Of a stretch of 64,000 bases of DNA, positions 17,180 through 25,998 are shown piece after piece. Position numbers and translations under genes: made by a program. The notes under the pieces are model-generated. The model was not told the DNA's origin. It worked only from the letters and a program-made list of their open reading frames with translations, and did not search any database. The stretch comes from Brevundimonas sp. Root1279 (GTDB taxonomy: Bacteria > Pseudomonadota > Alphaproteobacteria > Caulobacterales > Caulobacteraceae), in assembly GCF_001425945.1 (NCBI RefSeq), contig NZ_LMEB01000008.1, positions 124,001 through 188,000 on the forward strand. Direction: 5' to 3'. The first letter of the stretch is position 1. Each line of letters begins with the position of its first letter.

Positions 17180-18031
17180 TCAGCGCTCGACCCCGATCTC
17201 CATCCACATCGCCATGCTCCCGCCGGGCTGGAGGACGGTAAGGCCGCTGGCCTCGCCGGCGGGCGCGTGGAGCGCGTTCGGGCGGTGGGTGACGGGTTCG
17301 ACGCAGCAGAAGTCTTCGCCGGGCGCATAGACGTGGGCCCAGGCAGCGTTCGCCGAGGCGCGGACGACGGTCGCCCTGCCCTGCCCCTCGATCCGCGCCA
17401 CACCGTCCCAACCCGCGTAGCAATGGTCCACGAAGGGGGCGTCGGCGACGGTGCGGCCCTGCGACCAGTCGAGCACATCGGCCGTGCCGACCTGGGCGGT
17501 CGGGATCAAACTGCCCTCGGCGCGCCAGACGGAGGTCGCGGCCAGGGTCAGGCGGGTGTCGTCCGCGACCGGGAAATACGGATGCAGACCCAAGCCTGCG
17601 GGCATGGCGGCGTCGCTGAGGTTGCGCACCGACAGGTCGACGCGCAGGCCGGCCTCGGTGAGAGCGAAGGTCTGGATCGCCTCATAGGCCCAGGGCCAGG
17701 CGCCGGCTTCGTGCCGGTAGACCATCCGGGCCGAGGTCGCGTCCTGGTCCAGCATCTCCCAGGGGTTCAGCCAGCCGTCGCCGTGCAAGGCGTGCGGCGA
17801 GAACTGCGGCAGCGCCGGCAGGGACACCGCGCGGCCGTCGAAGGCGAACCGCCCCTCGGCGATGCGGTTGGCGTAGGGGACCAGGGGGAAGCAGGCGACC
17901 TGCAGGATGTCGGTCTCGCCCTCGGCGGTCGGACGCAGCACGTCGCGACCGTCGACCGTCAGCCGGGCGATCGAGCCGCCGAGGTCGGGGCGGAGGGACA
18001 GGCGCCAGCCGCCCCGTTCGAGGACGATCAC
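17180..18031 (-). CDS. Aldose 1-epimerase (mutarotase) family protein
   Basis: 283 residues with the galactose-mutarotase/aldose-epimerase fold pattern: FPLVPYANRI with the conserved Asn-Arg, LHGDGWLNPW, GLHPYFPV with the catalytic His, and a GEDFCCVEPVTH stretch with the catalytic Glu. It interconverts anomers of aldoses, presumably supplying the xylose anomer that XylB prefers. The GTG start overlaps the xylC stop by 4 bp (GTGA), so the two are translationally coupled at the end of the xyl operon. It is the last gene before the palindromic block. Confidence 0.87.
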   Translation of the reverse strand: MIVLERGGWRLSLRPDLGGSIARLTVDGRDVLRPTAEGETDILQVACFPLVPYANRIAEGRFAFDGRAVSLPALPQFSPHALHGDGWLNPWEMLDQDATSARMVYRHEAGAWPWAYEAIQTFALTEAGLRVDLSVRNLSDAAMPAGLGLHPYFPVADDTRLTLAATSVWRAEGSLIPTAQVGTADVLDWSQGRTVADAPFVDHCYAGWDGVARIEGQGRATVVRASANAAWAHVYAPGEDFCCVEPVTHRPNALHAPAGEASGLTVLQPGGSMAMWMEIGVER

Positions 18032-18885
18032 AGCTTGACCCGCGCCTGCGGCAGGCCGGGGGTCTCGACCCGGACGCGATACAGGCCGCCGAGCGTCGGC
18101 TGGGCCGCGCGCTTGTCGGCGTTCCCGAGCCAGGCGGTGGTGCAGTAGAGGTCGCGCCGGTCGCCGCCGCCGAAAGCCGCCTTGGTCACCGTCTGCACCG
18201 GCAGCTCGATCTTGCCGATGCGCTCGCCCGACGGCGCGAAACGGGCCACGCCCCAGCCGTTGAACAGGCCGACGTGCAGCACGCCGTCGGCGTCCACGCT
18301 TGGGCCGTCGGCGAAGCCGTCCTCGGTGATGGCGAACAGCCGCTTGTTGGTCAGATAGCCATCGGCGTGGTCGAAGGCGTAGACGCGCCGCTCAGTGGTG
18401 TCGTGGTGGTACATCGTCCGGCCGTCCGGGCTGAGCGCCGGACCGTTGGTGACGCGGTAGCCGTCGTCGTGGCGGGTCAGTTCGCCGCCGCGCCAGCGGT
18501 AGAGGGCGCCGGAGACGGTGTCTTCGCTGTCGTCCATCGACCCGAACCACAGGGTCCCATCCGGGGCGACGAAGCCGTCGTTCAGCCGGTTCTGCGGCCG
18601 GTCCTCTTCGACCCGCTGGATCAGGGCGAAGGCGCCCGTTTCCGGATCGAACCGGTGCAGGCCGCCGCGCACGCCGCAGACCAGCGAGCCGTCCTCGGCC
18701 GGAAGGGCGAAGCCGGTCTGGTCCGGCGTATCCCACGAGTCCTTGCCGCCGGTCGCCGGGTCGTAGCGATGCAGCTTGCGGCCCTTGATGTCGACGAACC
18801 ACAGGCAGCCGCTGGCGTCATCCCAGACGGGGCCCTCGCCCAGCTCGGCCTGGACGTCCCAGATCAGTTCGGGTTGTGCGCTCAT
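18028..18885 (-). CDS. xylC: Xylonolactonase, SMP-30/gluconolactonase family
   Basis: 285 residues, a six-bladed propeller lactonase. LGEGPVWDD near residue 15 supplies the metal-binding Glu; NRLNDG and DGPSVDADG give further metal ligands; YHHDTTERRVYAF and NKRLFAI are typical blade segments. It hydrolyses D-xylono-lactone to D-xylonate in the second step of the Weimberg pathway. It starts 3 bp after xylA and overlaps the mutarotase gene by 4 bp. The gene name rests on operon context and the match to Caulobacter XylC; similar enzymes act on other aldonolactones. Confidence 0.87.
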   Translation of the reverse strand: MSAQPELIWDVQAELGEGPVWDDASGCLWFVDIKGRKLHRYDPATGGKDSWDTPDQTGFALPAEDGSLVCGVRGGLHRFDPETGAFALIQRVEEDRPQNRLNDGFVAPDGTLWFGSMDDSEDTVSGALYRWRGGELTRHDDGYRVTNGPALSPDGRTMYHHDTTERRVYAFDHADGYLTNKRLFAITEDGFADGPSVDADGVLHVGLFNGWGVARFAPSGERIGKIELPVQTVTKAAFGGGDRRDLYCTTAWLGNADKRAAQPTLGGLYRVRVETPGLPQARVKL

Positions 18886-18888
18886 CGA

Positions 18889-20331
18889 TCAGCCGGCCGA
18901 GTAGGAGGTCTTGGTCAGGGTGAAGAACTCGGCGGCCGCGAAGCCCTGCTCGCGGGCGCCGTAGCTGGACGACTTCGTGCCGCCGAAGGGCACGTGATAG
19001 TCGACCCCGGCGGTCGGCAGGTTGACCATGGTCATGCCGGCCTTGGCGCGGCGCTGGAAGTCGCGGGCGTGCTTCAGCGAGCTGGTGACGATGCCCGCCG
19101 ACAGGCCGAACTCGACGCCGTTGGCGATGGCCAGGGCCTCTTCGTAGTCCTTGACCCGGATGGTCGAGGCGACCGGACCGAAGACCTCTTCGTTGTTGAT
19201 CCGGCCATTCGGGTCGGTGTCGGCGATCAGGGTCGGCTGGACATACCAGCCGGGCGTTTCGAGGCTCAGGCGCTCGCCGCCGGCGACGATGCGGCCGCCC
19301 TCCCCCTTGGCGATGTCGATGTAGCGGTAAGAGGTCTCGCGCTGGTCCTCGCTGACCGCCGGGCCGATCTGGGTGTTGGGGTCCAGGGCCCCGCCGACGC
19401 GCAGGGCCGCGACCTTCTCGCCGAGCAGTTGCACGAAGCGGTCGTGGATGCCGTCCTGGACGATCAGGCGGCTGGAGGCGGTGCAGCGCTGGCCGGTGGC
19501 GTAGTAGGAGCCGTCGAGCGCGATCATCACGGCGCGCTCCAGGTCGGCGTCGTCGAGCACGATCAGCGGGTTCTTGCCGCCCATCTCGAGCTGGACGCGA
19601 GCCTGGCGCGCCACGGCGCCGGCGGCGACGCCGCGGCCCACGCCCTGCGAGCCGGTGAAGGAGATGCCGTCGACATCCTTGTGGTCGACCAGGGCCTGTC
19701 CGACGCGGCCGCGGCCGACGACCATGTTGAGCACGCCCTTGGGCAGGCCGGCCTCATGCAGGATGGCGACCAGGGCCTCGGCCGTGGCCGGGGTCGGGCC
19801 GGCGGGCTTGATGACGACGGTGTTGCCGAAGGCCAGGGCCGGGGCGGCCTTCCAGGCCGGGATGGCGATGGGGAAGTTCCACGGCGTGATCAGGCCGAAG
19901 ACGCCGACCGGCTGGCGGTAGGTCTGGATCTCGACGCTCGGGCGGACGGAGGCCAGGTTCTGGCCGTGCAGGCGCAGGGCCTCGCCTGCGAAATATTTGA
20001 GGATGCGGGCGGCGCGGGCGGTCTCGCCGATGCCTTCCGGCAGGGTCTTGCCCTCTTCGCGCGAGAGCAGGCGGCCGACCTCCTCCTTGCGCGCCATCAG
20101 CAGGTTGGAGGCCTTGTCCAGGATGTCCGAGCGGACCTCGGGCGAGGCCTCGGACCAGGCCGGGAAGGCGTCCTTGGCGGCGGCGACGGCGGCGTTCACT
20201 TCGGCGACGTCGCCATCGGGGGTGCGGGCGACCAGGTCGCGGGTGTCGGAAGGGTTGAGGCTTTCGCTGGGCCGGTCGGTCGGGACCTTCTCGCCATTGA
20301 TCCAGTGGGAGAGTTCGAGCGTGTCGGTCAT
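18889..20331 (-). CDS. xylA: 2-oxoglutarate semialdehyde dehydrogenase
   Basis: 480 residues, aldehyde dehydrogenase family. Catalytic Glu249 (QLEMGGKNP) and Cys283 (GQRCTASS), NAD-binding FTGSQGVG at 225-232 and the substrate-site PWNFP at 150-154. It oxidises alpha-ketoglutarate semialdehyde to alpha-ketoglutarate, the last step of oxidative xylose degradation, delivering carbon to the TCA cycle. The start has GAGGA eight bases upstream. It lies 76 bp after xylE, separated by a hairpin, and 3 bp before xylC. The symbol follows the Caulobacter naming, in which XylA is this dehydrogenase and not xylose isomerase. Confidence 0.87.
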   Translation of the reverse strand: MTDTLELSHWINGEKVPTDRPSESLNPSDTRDLVARTPDGDVAEVNAAVAAAKDAFPAWSEASPEVRSDILDKASNLLMARKEEVGRLLSREEGKTLPEGIGETARAARILKYFAGEALRLHGQNLASVRPSVEIQTYRQPVGVFGLITPWNFPIAIPAWKAAPALAFGNTVVIKPAGPTPATAEALVAILHEAGLPKGVLNMVVGRGRVGQALVDHKDVDGISFTGSQGVGRGVAAGAVARQARVQLEMGGKNPLIVLDDADLERAVMIALDGSYYATGQRCTASSRLIVQDGIHDRFVQLLGEKVAALRVGGALDPNTQIGPAVSEDQRETSYRYIDIAKGEGGRIVAGGERLSLETPGWYVQPTLIADTDPNGRINNEEVFGPVASTIRVKDYEEALAIANGVEFGLSAGIVTSSLKHARDFQRRAKAGMTMVNLPTAGVDYHVPFGGTKSSSYGAREQGFAAAEFFTLTKTSYSAG

Positions 20332-20350
20332 GGCGAGTTCCTCAAAGTGA

Positions 20351-20378
20351 CACGGGCGGCGGGGGAGCGCCGCCCGTG
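20351..20378 (-). other. Intercistronic hairpin between xylE and xylA
   Basis: A perfect 11-bp stem (CACGGGCGGCG and complement) with a 6-nt loop lies between xylE and xylA. There is no T-run on the minus strand, so an mRNA stabiliser or partial pause is more likely than a full terminator. Confidence 0.5.
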
Positions 20379-20407
20379 AGGGTAGATAGTCTTCGACGCG
20401 GCCGGGG

Positions 20408-21838
20408 TCAGCCGGTCATCTCTTCCAGTTCCTTGCCCTTGGTCTCCTGGATGAAGGAGCGGACGAGGAAGATGCTGACGACGGCGGCCGCCGTGTAGAG
20501 GGCGTAGGTGCCGCCCAGACCCAGGCCGTCGGCCATGCGCGGGAAGCTCTGCACCACCAGATAGTTGGCGCCCCACTGGGCCAGGCCCGCGATCGCCAGC
20601 GCCGAACCGCGCATCTGGTTGGGGAACATCTCGCCCAGCATGACCCACATCACCGGGCCCCAGCTGAAGTTGAAGAAGATGACGTAGAGGTTGGCGGCGA
20701 CCAGGGCGACCATGCCGGTCGTCGGGGTGAGCGCCAGATTGCCGGCGGCGTCATGGCCGGCGCCCATGAAGGCCCAGGTCATGGCGGCCAGGCTCACGGC
20801 CATGCCGACCGAGCCGATCACCAGCAGCGGCTTGCGGCCGATCTTGTCGATCACGGCCAGGGCGGCGAGCACGGCGGCGATCGAGACCGCGCCGGACAGG
20901 ATGTTGCGCTCCAGGGCCACGGACTCGGAGACCCCGGCCAGCTTCCACAGGGTCTCGCCGTAATAGAAGATGACGTTGATGCCGACGAACTGCTGGAAGG
21001 TGGCCAGCATGATCCCGGCCCAGACGATGGGGCGGAACAGGATACCCTTGGCGGCGATGTCCGCGAAGCTGGGGCGGTGGTCCTTGGAGAAGGTGGCGCT
21101 GATTTCGCCGACCTTGCGCTCGGCGGCCTCGGCGCCGAACAGCTTGGTCAGGACGGCGCGCGCCGCATCGATCTTGCCCCGGCCGATCAGGTAGCGCGGG
21201 CTTTCCGGGATGAAGAACAGGGCCACCAGGAAGACGGCGGCGGGCACGGCCTGGGCCAGGTACATCCAGCGCCAGGCTTCCGTGCCGGCGATGTGGCCCA
21301 GCGAGCTGCCGGCGGTCTTGGCCAGGAAGTAGTTGACCAGGAAGGCGGCGGTCAGGCCGGTGATGATCATCACCTGCTGCACCGTGCTCATCCGGCCGCG
21401 GATGTTCGCCGGGGCGACTTCCGAGATGTAGAGCGGCGAGAGCACGCTGGCGGCCCCCACCGCCATGCCGGCGGCGAAGCGGGCGGCGACGAACAGGGTG
21501 TGATCGCCGGTGAAGCCCTGGATCAGGGCCCCGAACAGGAACAGCAGGGCGGCGACGATCATCACCGTGCGGCGCCCGATCACGTCGGCCAGACGCCCGG
21601 CGAAGAAGGCCCCGAAGGCGCAGCCGATCAGCAGCGAACCGACCGTGAAGCCCAGCCCGTCAGCGTCGAGGTTGAAGGCCGCGGTCAGCCCCGCCTGGGT
21701 GCCGTTCACGGCGCCGCTGTCGTAGCCGAACAGAAGACCGCCGATGGTCGCCACGGCGACGATGGCGGCGATGAAGCCCATGTTGACCTTGTCCGATCCG
21801 GCCAGATCTGGGCCCGAGCCCCCCGTCGGTCCTGCCAT
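20408..21838 (-). CDS. xylE: MFS sugar:proton symporter, D-xylose transporter type
   Basis: 476 residues, 12 membrane segments, sugar-porter subfamily. Diagnostic motifs are GRLADVIGRRTV after TM2, PESPRYLIGRG between the halves, VIDKIGRKPLL in the second half and a C-terminal QETKGKELEEM. These closely follow bacterial xylose/arabinose:H+ symporters. It brings D-xylose into the cytoplasm for XylB. ATG 21838 is preferred because GGAGGA lies six bases upstream; an alternative start two codons earlier overlaps that site. It sits between xylB (50 bp upstream) and xylA in the xyl operon. Confidence 0.88.
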   Translation of the reverse strand: MAGPTGGSGPDLAGSDKVNMGFIAAIVAVATIGGLLFGYDSGAVNGTQAGLTAAFNLDADGLGFTVGSLLIGCAFGAFFAGRLADVIGRRTVMIVAALLFLFGALIQGFTGDHTLFVAARFAAGMAVGAASVLSPLYISEVAPANIRGRMSTVQQVMIITGLTAAFLVNYFLAKTAGSSLGHIAGTEAWRWMYLAQAVPAAVFLVALFFIPESPRYLIGRGKIDAARAVLTKLFGAEAAERKVGEISATFSKDHRPSFADIAAKGILFRPIVWAGIMLATFQQFVGINVIFYYGETLWKLAGVSESVALERNILSGAVSIAAVLAALAVIDKIGRKPLLVIGSVGMAVSLAAMTWAFMGAGHDAAGNLALTPTTGMVALVAANLYVIFFNFSWGPVMWVMLGEMFPNQMRGSALAIAGLAQWGANYLVVQSFPRMADGLGLGGTYALYTAAAVVSIFLVRSFIQETKGKELEEMTG

Positions 21839-21888
21839 TCTCAATCCTCCCTCATGGGCTCTTGCGGCCCCGCTGTCGCAACCTCGGG

Positions 21889-22647
21889 CTATCTCCAGCC
21901 CGCGTCCACGAAATACTCATGCCCGGTGATGAAGCGCGCGTCATCCGAAGCCAGGAACAGGGCCAGGGCGGCGACGTCGACCGGCTCGATGCGACCCTTC
22001 AGGCACTGGGCGGCGACGATCTCGGCCTCGCCCTCGGGCGTGTACCATTTCATCTGGCGCGGGGTGCGGACGTTGCCCGGCACGATGCAGGCGACGCGCA
22101 CGCCGTCCGCGCCGAGCTCGCGGGCCAGGGCGCGGGTCATGCCCTCGATGCCGGCCTTGGCCGTCTCGTACAGCGACAGGTCAGGCAGGCCGAGGTGCCA
22201 GCTGATCGAGCCGAGGTTGAGGATGACCCCGGCGCCGCGCTCGCGCATGGCCGGAGCCACGGCCTGAGCCGCGAAATACAGGTGCCGCAGGTTCACCGCG
22301 ATGCGGTCGTCCCAATAGGCCGGCGTGACTTCGGTCAGGGTGTGGCGATCGTCATTGGCCGCGTTGTTGACCAGGACGTCGACCGGGCCGTGCGTCGCGG
22401 CGATGTCGGCCAGGCAGGCGCGCAGGGCCTCGACGTCGCACAGATCGCAGCGGTGGAAGATCGGGGCCGGATCGAACGAGGCCAGGGCGGCCTCGAGCTT
22501 GCGCGACTCGTCCTCGAGCACATCGAGGAAGACCACCCGCGCGCCCTGGCGGGCGAAGCCCTCGGTGAGACCGGCGCCGATGCCCGAGCCTCCGCCCGTC
22601 ACCACCACCAGCCGACCCTTCAGCGAAGGATAGATCGCCCCACTCAT
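21889..22647 (-). CDS. xylB: D-xylose 1-dehydrogenase (SDR)
   Basis: 252 residues. Very close to Caulobacter XylB over its whole length: AIYPSLKG at the start, TGGGSGIGAGLT nucleotide loop, NNAANDDRH, NLGSISWHLGLPDL, catalytic YETAK, WYTPEGEAEIVAAQCLKGRI and a final DAGWR. It oxidises D-xylose to D-xylonolactone with NAD+, the first step of the pathway. The start codon overlaps the xylX stop by 4 bp (ATGA), so it is translationally coupled to xylX. Confidence in the specific function is high because the long stretch around WHLGL is peculiar to this enzyme group. Confidence 0.92.
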   Translation of the reverse strand: MSGAIYPSLKGRLVVVTGGGSGIGAGLTEGFARQGARVVFLDVLEDESRKLEAALASFDPAPIFHRCDLCDVEALRACLADIAATHGPVDVLVNNAANDDRHTLTEVTPAYWDDRIAVNLRHLYFAAQAVAPAMRERGAGVILNLGSISWHLGLPDLSLYETAKAGIEGMTRALARELGADGVRVACIVPGNVRTPRQMKWYTPEGEAEIVAAQCLKGRIEPVDVAALALFLASDDARFITGHEYFVDAGWR

Positions 22648-23804
22648 TGACTCGCCCCCACCAGGCCCCGCCCGGCCAGATTACGCATCAGCCCCAGCAC
22701 CCCGAGCGTCCATTTCGGCGCCTGGTCGCAGGTCGTGACCTTGTTCTCGAGCACGCCCAGCCGCTCGGACGAGACGCGCACGACGTCGCCGACCTTGTGG
22801 GTGAAGCCCTTGCCCGGGGCGTCACGGTCGTCGATCGGCGCGAACATGGTGCCGAGGTAGAGGGCGAAGCCGTCGGGATACTGGTGGTTCGAGCCGGTCG
22901 TCTGTCGCACCAACGCCTCCGGGTCGCGGCTGATCAGGCTCATCGAGCTCTGGCCGCGCATGACGAAGCCATCGTCTCCGACCACCTCCAGGGCGATGGT
23001 CGCCTGGCGCACGTCGTCCATGGAAAAGCCGCCGTCGAACAGCCGGATGAAGGGGCCGATCGAGGCGGAGGCGTTGTTGTCCTTGGCCTTGCCGAGCAGC
23101 AGGGCGCTGCGGCCCTCAATGTCGCGCAGGTTGACGTCGTTGCCGAGGCTCGCGCCGACCGGGCGGCCCTCGGGATCGCAGACGATGACGACTTCCGGCT
23201 CGGGGTTGTTCCAGGCCGAGTCGGCCCGCACGCCGACCCAGTCGCCCCAGCCGACCGAGGCCAGGATGGGGGCCTTGGTGAAGATCTCGGCGTCGGGGCC
23301 GATGGCCACTTCCAGATACTGCGACCACAGGCCGTCGTCGATCAGGGCGGCCTTGAGAGCGGTGGCCTGTTCGGACCCCGGCTGCACGGCCTTGAGGTCG
23401 CCGCCGATGCGGGCCGACAGGCGCTCGCGGATCGACCCGGCGGCCGAGGCGTCGCCACGCGCGGCCTCTTCGATGACCCGCTCCAGCGCCGAGACCGCGA
23501 AGGTCACGCCCGAGGCCTTGATGACCTGCAGGTCGACCGGCGACAGCAGGGTCAGGCCCTCGCTGTCGGATTCCCACGCACGGGTGAAGTCGAGGTCGTC
23601 AAGCGCGCCGAGGTCCCGGCCTTCCACGGTCGCGAGGTCGGCGGCGCGGGACACGGCTTCCGCGCTGGTCGGTGCGAAGCCGGAGATGTCGTAGAGCCGG
23701 CCGCCGCGCACGAGCACAGGGGTCGGGCCCTCGGCCAATTGGGCACGGCCCAGCAGCAGGGCGTCACGCCAGTCGGCGGGCAGATGATCGATGAGTCGCG
23801 CCAT
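22644..23804 (-). CDS. xylX: 2-keto-3-deoxy-D-xylonate dehydratase, FAH family
   Basis: 386 residues, fumarylacetoacetate-hydrolase fold. It matches Caulobacter XylX in stretches such as PTPVLVRGGR, LLSPVDLQVIKASGVTFAVS, SQYLEVAIGPDAEIFTK, WNNPEPEVV, GASLGNDVNLRDIEGRSALL and a C-terminal IRNLAGRGLV equivalent (MRNLAGRGLV). It dehydrates 2-keto-3-deoxy-xylonate to alpha-ketoglutarate semialdehyde. It is the first gene of the xyl operon; GAGGA precedes the ATG. A perfect palindromic operator lies 47-60 bp upstream. Confidence 0.92.
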   Translation of the reverse strand: MARLIDHLPADWRDALLLGRAQLAEGPTPVLVRGGRLYDISGFAPTSAEAVSRAADLATVEGRDLGALDDLDFTRAWESDSEGLTLLSPVDLQVIKASGVTFAVSALERVIEEAARGDASAAGSIRERLSARIGGDLKAVQPGSEQATALKAALIDDGLWSQYLEVAIGPDAEIFTKAPILASVGWGDWVGVRADSAWNNPEPEVVIVCDPEGRPVGASLGNDVNLRDIEGRSALLLGKAKDNNASASIGPFIRLFDGGFSMDDVRQATIALEVVGDDGFVMRGQSSMSLISRDPEALVRQTTGSNHQYPDGFALYLGTMFAPIDDRDAPGKGFTHKVGDVVRVSSERLGVLENKVTTCDQAPKWTLGVLGLMRNLAGRGLVGASQ

Positions 23805-23850
23805 TTTCCTCGGCCGCTGGCTTCCCGCTGGGCGGGGCCGGGTCGTTGTA

Positions 23851-23890
23851 TGTTAGCGCTAACAGTCGCCAGCGTCGGCGACCGTGTCAA
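23851..23890 (-). promoter_or_regulatory. xylX promoter with perfect XylR-type operator
   Basis: On the minus strand TTGACA (23885-23890) is followed after 17 bp by GACTGT (23862-23867). The perfect 14-bp palindrome TGTTAGCGCTAACA at 23851-23864 overlaps the -10 position and the start site. This is the arrangement of the Caulobacter xylX promoter, where XylR represses until xylose is present. The adjacent upstream gene encodes a LacI-family protein. Confidence 0.78.
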
Positions 23891-23906
23891 GCTTTTATGG
23901 GTGAAA

Positions 23907-24938
23907 TCACTGTGCGGGAGGGGCCGAGGATTCCCGGACGATCAGCTGGTGGGCGACCAGGTGTTCGGTCGCCTCTTCGGGGTCGCGGTTCGGCCCAGCC
24001 TCGGCCAGCAGGCGGATGGCGGTCTCGGCCATCTCGGCGACCGGCTGGCGGATGGTGGTCAGCGACGGCCAGACGGCGGTGGCCAGCGGCGTGTCGTCGA
24101 AGCCGACCACCGTCAGCTGACCTGGCACGTCGAGGCCGCGCCGATGAGCGGCGGCGATGGCGGCCGCGGCCATGTCGTCGTTGCTGGCGAAGATGGCGGT
24201 CGGCGGACGGCGCGCCGAAAGCAGGCGCTCGGCGGCCTCGAAGCCGGAGCGGTAGGTGAACTCCCCGGCTTCGACCAGGCATTCGGCGGCGGGCTCTGCG
24301 GCGGCGATTTCGGTCTCGAAGCCGATCAGGCGCTCGGCGCTGGCGGTCTGGTTGGGCGCGCCCTTGATGAAGCCGATGCGACGGTGGCCCAGGGACAGCA
24401 GGTGGCGGGTCATCTCGGCAGCGGCGGCCATGTCGTCGATGCGGACGCTCTGGGCCTCGGACTTGAAGCGGCCGGCGGCGACGGCGACTACGGCCAGGTT
24501 ATGCGCCTGCACCTCGGCCAGGGCGGCCCAGGACTCGCCATGCGGCGGCGGCAGGACCACGCCGACCACCCCGCCGGCGACCAGCCGGTTGATGGCGGCG
24601 CGTTCGCTCTCCGGATCGGGCTCGCACTTCTCGATCAGCAACTGGGCCCCGACGCGGTGCACCCCCTCCAGGGCGCCGATCAGGAACTCGCTCAGATAGC
24701 TGGCGCTGGGGTTGGAATAGAGCAGGCCCAGACGGCCGGCGCCGGCGCGGGCCAGGCTCCGGGCGGCGGCGTTGGGGGCGTATCCCAGGGCCTCGACGGC
24801 CTTCAGCACGGCCTCGCGAGTGGAGGCCTTCACGCCCGGCGCATTGTTCATGACCCGTGACACGGTCATCGGCGAGACGCCCGCCCGAAGGGCCACGTCG
24901 CCGATCTTGACCACCGACTTGCCGGGATCCGCAGCCAT
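23907..24938 (-). CDS. xylR: LacI-family repressor of xylose genes
   Basis: 343 residues. The N-terminal LacI helix-turn-helix (about 11-60) reads VKIGDVALRAGVSPMTVSRV with a following hinge helix. The periplasmic-binding-protein-like domain shows GRLGLLYSNP, GHRRIGFIKG, FASNDDMAAAAI and VVGFDDTPLA. The start at 24938 follows a GAGGGG sequence, and upstream in-frame codons precede no family homology. It ends 102 bp before xylX, whose promoter carries a palindrome of the LacI type, and it is the only LacI protein in the window. The ligand is probably D-xylose, by analogy with Caulobacter XylR. Its own start faces a 230-bp divergent region in which I see no clear site. Confidence 0.85.
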   Translation of the reverse strand: MAADPGKSVVKIGDVALRAGVSPMTVSRVMNNAPGVKASTREAVLKAVEALGYAPNAAARSLARAGAGRLGLLYSNPSASYLSEFLIGALEGVHRVGAQLLIEKCEPDPESERAAINRLVAGGVVGVVLPPPHGESWAALAEVQAHNLAVVAVAAGRFKSEAQSVRIDDMAAAAEMTRHLLSLGHRRIGFIKGAPNQTASAERLIGFETEIAAAEPAAECLVEAGEFTYRSGFEAAERLLSARRPPTAIFASNDDMAAAAIAAAHRRGLDVPGQLTVVGFDDTPLATAVWPSLTTIRQPVAEMAETAIRLLAEAGPNRDPEEATEHLVAHQLIVRESSAPPAQ

Positions 24939-25168
24939 TGACGCCCCTCGCCATTCCCCGCGCCGCGCGCGAAGCCTCACTTAGCAACCCCGACGCGCTT
25001 GCAACAGCCCGTGATCGGCTCGCGTCCGACGGCGCTTGACCGCAGGTTGCATGCCGCGTCACCTTGCGACGTTCGGCCGAGCCATGGCGCGTGAGGCATG
25101 CGGCACGCCGGACGCGTGGTCAGTATCTGGAAACGCACAAGGGCCCCCGACAACCGAGGAGAGCCGCC

Positions 25169-25972
25169 ATGACCAAGACCATCATGCTGATCCACGGCGC
25201 CTGGCTGAATTCGGCCAGCTGGGCCGGCTTCAAGGCCCGCTACGAGGCCAAGGGCTATACCGTCGTGGCGCCGGACTGGCCCTATGACGACCGCACCCCG
25301 GCCGAGCTGCGCCGCGCCCCGGCGCCCGAGCTGGCGCGGCTCGGACAGGTGGCCATCTTCGACCACTACGATCGGCTGATCCGCGCCCTGCCGGAAGAGC
25401 CGATCCTGATCGGCCATTCGCTGGGCGGGGTCATCACCCAGCACCTGCTCGACCGCGGCCTCGGCGTCGTCGGGGTGGCGATCAACCCGGCCCCGACGCC
25501 CGGCGTGCCGCTGGGTCCGCATGCCATCGTCTCCGCCCTGCCGGTCTTCAGCGACCTGTTCAGCTGGAAGAAGTCGAAGGTGATGAGCCGCAAATTCTTC
25601 GCCGAGCGCTTCGCCCAGACCGCGCCGCGCGATCAGGTCGTCGCGCTGTACGACCGCTTCATCGTGCCCACGCCGGGCAAGGTCTATTGGGACGGCGTCA
25701 CGGGCGCTTCGGGGCGGATCAACTGGAAGAACCCCAAGCGGGCCCCGCTGCTGCTGATCGGCGGCGAGCTCGATCTGATCGCCGACGCCAGCATGACTCG
25801 CGGCATCTACAACAAGCAGAAGCAGGCGCCGTCGCGGACGGACCTGAAGATCTTCGAGGGCCGCTCGCACTGGACCGGCATCGACGCCGGCTGGGAGGCG
25901 GTCGCCGACTACGCCCTCGACTGGGCGGTCGAGCACCAGCGCAGCCCGGCGCGGGTCGAGACGGTCGTCTGA
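25169..25972 (+). CDS. Alpha/beta hydrolase
   Basis: 267 residues. The oxyanion motif LIHGAW lies at 7-12, the nucleophile elbow GHSLGG at about 84-89, with a likely Asp in GGELDLIAD and His in EGRSHW near the C-terminus. No signal peptide, so cytoplasmic. GAGGAGAG five bases upstream fixes ATG 25169. It is followed after 26 bp by a paralogue. The fold could be an esterase, lactonase or C-C hydrolase; nothing in the sequence decides the substrate. It is divergent from xylR but no xyl operator precedes it. Confidence 0.8.
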   Translation: MTKTIMLIHGAWLNSASWAGFKARYEAKGYTVVAPDWPYDDRTPAELRRAPAPELARLGQVAIFDHYDRLIRALPEEPILIGHSLGGVITQHLLDRGLGVVGVAINPAPTPGVPLGPHAIVSALPVFSDLFSWKKSKVMSRKFFAERFAQTAPRDQVVALYDRFIVPTPGKVYWDGVTGASGRINWKNPKRAPLLLIGGELDLIADASMTRGIYNKQKQAPSRTDLKIFEGRSHWTGIDAGWEAVADYALDWAVEHQRSPARVETVV

Positions 25973-25998
25973 CCGGCGGAAGGCCGGAGCCTGGCCCT

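Noticed and set aside
24939..25168. A further xyl operator between xylR and the hydrolase gene
   Set aside because: No match to TGTTAGCGCTAACA with three or fewer mismatches was seen on reading the region.
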